Shown here piece by piece: positions 25,618 to 26,591 of a stretch of 26,591 nt of DNA. The stretch comes from Porticoccaceae bacterium (GTDB taxonomy: Bacteria; Pseudomonadota; Gammaproteobacteria; Pseudomonadales; Porticoccaceae): positions 1 through 26,591 of the forward strand of contig JALNZZ010000011.1 of assembly GCA_023229065.1 (NCBI GenBank). Direction: 5' to 3'. A program made the translations under genes and the position numbers. Numbering within the stretch: position 1 is the stretch's first letter; every line of letters starts with the position of its first letter. A model generated the notes under the pieces. The model had not been told where the DNA came from and did no database searches. It saw only the letters and a list, made by a program, of their open reading frames with translations.

Positions 25618-26591
25618 CGACATGTGGATGCCACCCCGTGTCTATCGGGGTCGCTCGGCATATGAATGGAAGCCCAAGGGGGGCGGCACAATCCGGCTGT
25701 GCGCCCTGGATGCCAGCAAAGCGGCGGTGTGGGTGGCGTATGAGAAAGCGCTATCCGCGACCCGCACCCGCTTTGACTTCGACAAGCTGGCCGACATGTA
25801 CTTCGCTTCGGCCGATTTCTCAAGGCTGAAGCCGAACACCCGCGCCGACTATCAGCGCTGCGCCAAGTTGCTACGCCAGACCTTCGGACGGGTATCGCCC
25901 GGCTCAGTTCAGCCAGAGGACGTGCGGAGATACATGGACCTGCGCGGCCGCGTTTCGACCGTGCGGGCGAACCGGGAGCGGTCTCTGCTCTCAACAATCA
26001 TGGGCTGGGGCTTCGAGCGAGGGCTGGTAAAGCGGAACCCATGCATCGGCGTCAAGACATTTCGCGAGAAGCCCCGCGACCGCTATGTTACGGACGCCGA
26101 ATATCAGGCCGTGCTGAGCATCGCACCACCCATGATGAGGGCGGCCATGGAGATCGCTTATCGATGCGCAGCCCGACAGCAGGACGTGCTCGACCGTCAG
26201 CGCCAGCACCTGCTCGATGATGGGCTGTACATCAAGCAGGGGAAGACCGGGAAGGCCCAGGTGAAGGGCTGGACAGTGGAGCTGCGTGCGGCGATCGATC
26301 TGGCGCTGGCGCAGCCGGCCAGGCTGGGTACGATGTGGATCATCCGCAACCGCGACGGGCAGCGGTACACGCGGGACGGGTTCAACTCGATCTGGTCCCG
26401 CGTCCTGAAGCGCGCGCTGGCCCAGGGGCTGATTGCCGAATCATTCACATTCCACGACCTGAAGGCCAAAGGTATCAGCGATTTCGAGGGCGACAAGCAG
26501 TTGTTCAGCGGCCACAAAACGCGGGCGCAAATGGAGGCCTACAATCGGAAGCCGGAGCTGGTAAAGAGTATCGGGACGGCTACAAAAAAGG
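25592..26591 (+). CDS. int: Phage tyrosine integrase, cut at the right edge
   Basis: 333 codons are visible and the frame is still open. The start MPPRQRNVDDMW fits a known phage integrase subfamily opening (MPPR-x-RN). An N-terminal arm-type DNA-binding part and a core-binding SAM-like domain (about 75-160, FDFDKLADMYFASADF) precede the catalytic domain. Catalytic residues seen are Arg195 (AARQQDVL), His288 with Lys291 in FHDLKAKG where HxxR is usual, His308 (SGHKT) and Tyr317 (MEAYNRK). A Lys at HxxK occurs in some phage integrases. GAGG lies nine bases before the ATG. Only the last few residues are missing. It catalyses site-specific integration; the att site is not in the window. Confidence 0.92.
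   Translation, partial: MPPRQRNVDDMWMPPRVYRGRSAYEWKPKGGGTIRLCALDASKAAVWVAYEKALSATRTRFDFDKLADMYFASADFSRLKPNTRADYQRCAKLLRQTFGRVSPGSVQPEDVRRYMDLRGRVSTVRANRERSLLSTIMGWGFERGLVKRNPCIGVKTFREKPRDRYVTDAEYQAVLSIAPPMMRAAMEIAYRCAARQQDVLDRQRQHLLDDGLYIKQGKTGKAQVKGWTVELRAAIDLALAQPARLGTMWIIRNRDGQRYTRDGFNSIWSRVLKRALAQGLIAESFTFHDLKAKGISDFEGDKQLFSGHKTRAQMEAYNRKPELVKSIGTATKK

Overview
The window is high-GC DNA from a temperate, lambda-like prophage of a gammaproteobacterium. Pseudomonas or Halomonas relatives fit best: the LuxR-type and CsrA-type phage regulators, RdgC and the ash/icd-like leader are all familiar from such hosts. Nothing in the window fixes the species. Genes are packed tightly, with many ATGA, GTGA and TGATG stop/start overlaps. 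A tyrosine integrase runs off the right edge and virion genes run off the left edge, so neither prophage end is present.

Layout. (1) 1-6164, minus strand: late genes. These are, right to left, a lambda-type holin, an M15 peptidase endolysin, a membrane/lipoprotein-like lysis-region protein, a small unknown, two Sec-exported fibronectin-III-like proteins, a large protein with fifteen 22-residue repeats, and a run of tail/adaptor proteins. (2) 6211-6351: two minus-strand terminators and a consensus -35 hexamer lie between the lysis genes and a 224-aa protein in the position of antiterminator Q. (3) 6348-10683, minus strand: early/middle genes, including a DUF1064 nuclease, a DUF3310 protein, a DUF1376/DnaT-like replication protein and a cupin-like protein. 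(4) 10684-11629, plus strand: a structured leader resembling the C4-icd-ant immunity operons of P1/P4-like elements, ending in a coiled-coil/zinc-ribbon protein. (5) 11683-12441: divergent Cro-like and Xre (CI-like) regulators around a small operator region.

(6) 12422-14683, plus strand: a HipA-like kinase overlapping the Xre gene, a partner protein with a DUF3037-like N-terminus, and a YecR-like lipoprotein. (7) 14743-15921, minus strand: a toxin-antitoxin-chaperone (TAC) module made of a Gp49/HigB-like toxin, an Xre antitoxin with a C-terminal extension and a SecB-like chaperone. It has a clear inverted-repeat operator. (8) 16264-26591, plus strand: one long operon with a LuxR-type regulator carrying a membrane segment, small unknowns, CsrA, RdgC, a helicase-methyltransferase fusion, a C5 cytosine methyltransferase, a DUF7694-like protein, a J-domain protein, a lipoprotein, micro-ORFs, a DUF4224 (Xis-like) protein and the integrase.

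How it works together (inference). The Xre/Cro pair sets lysis versus lysogeny, and the HipA-like kinase appears to be co-transcribed with the repressor. The TAC module and the two methyltransferases look like prophage maintenance, defence or anti-restriction functions. Lytic growth would proceed leftward from the Cro promoter through replication genes to the Q-like gene, then across the terminators into lysis and structural genes. The points most worth follow-up are the repressor-linked HipA-like kinase pair, the prophage TAC module and the C4-like leader driving a zinc-ribbon protein.
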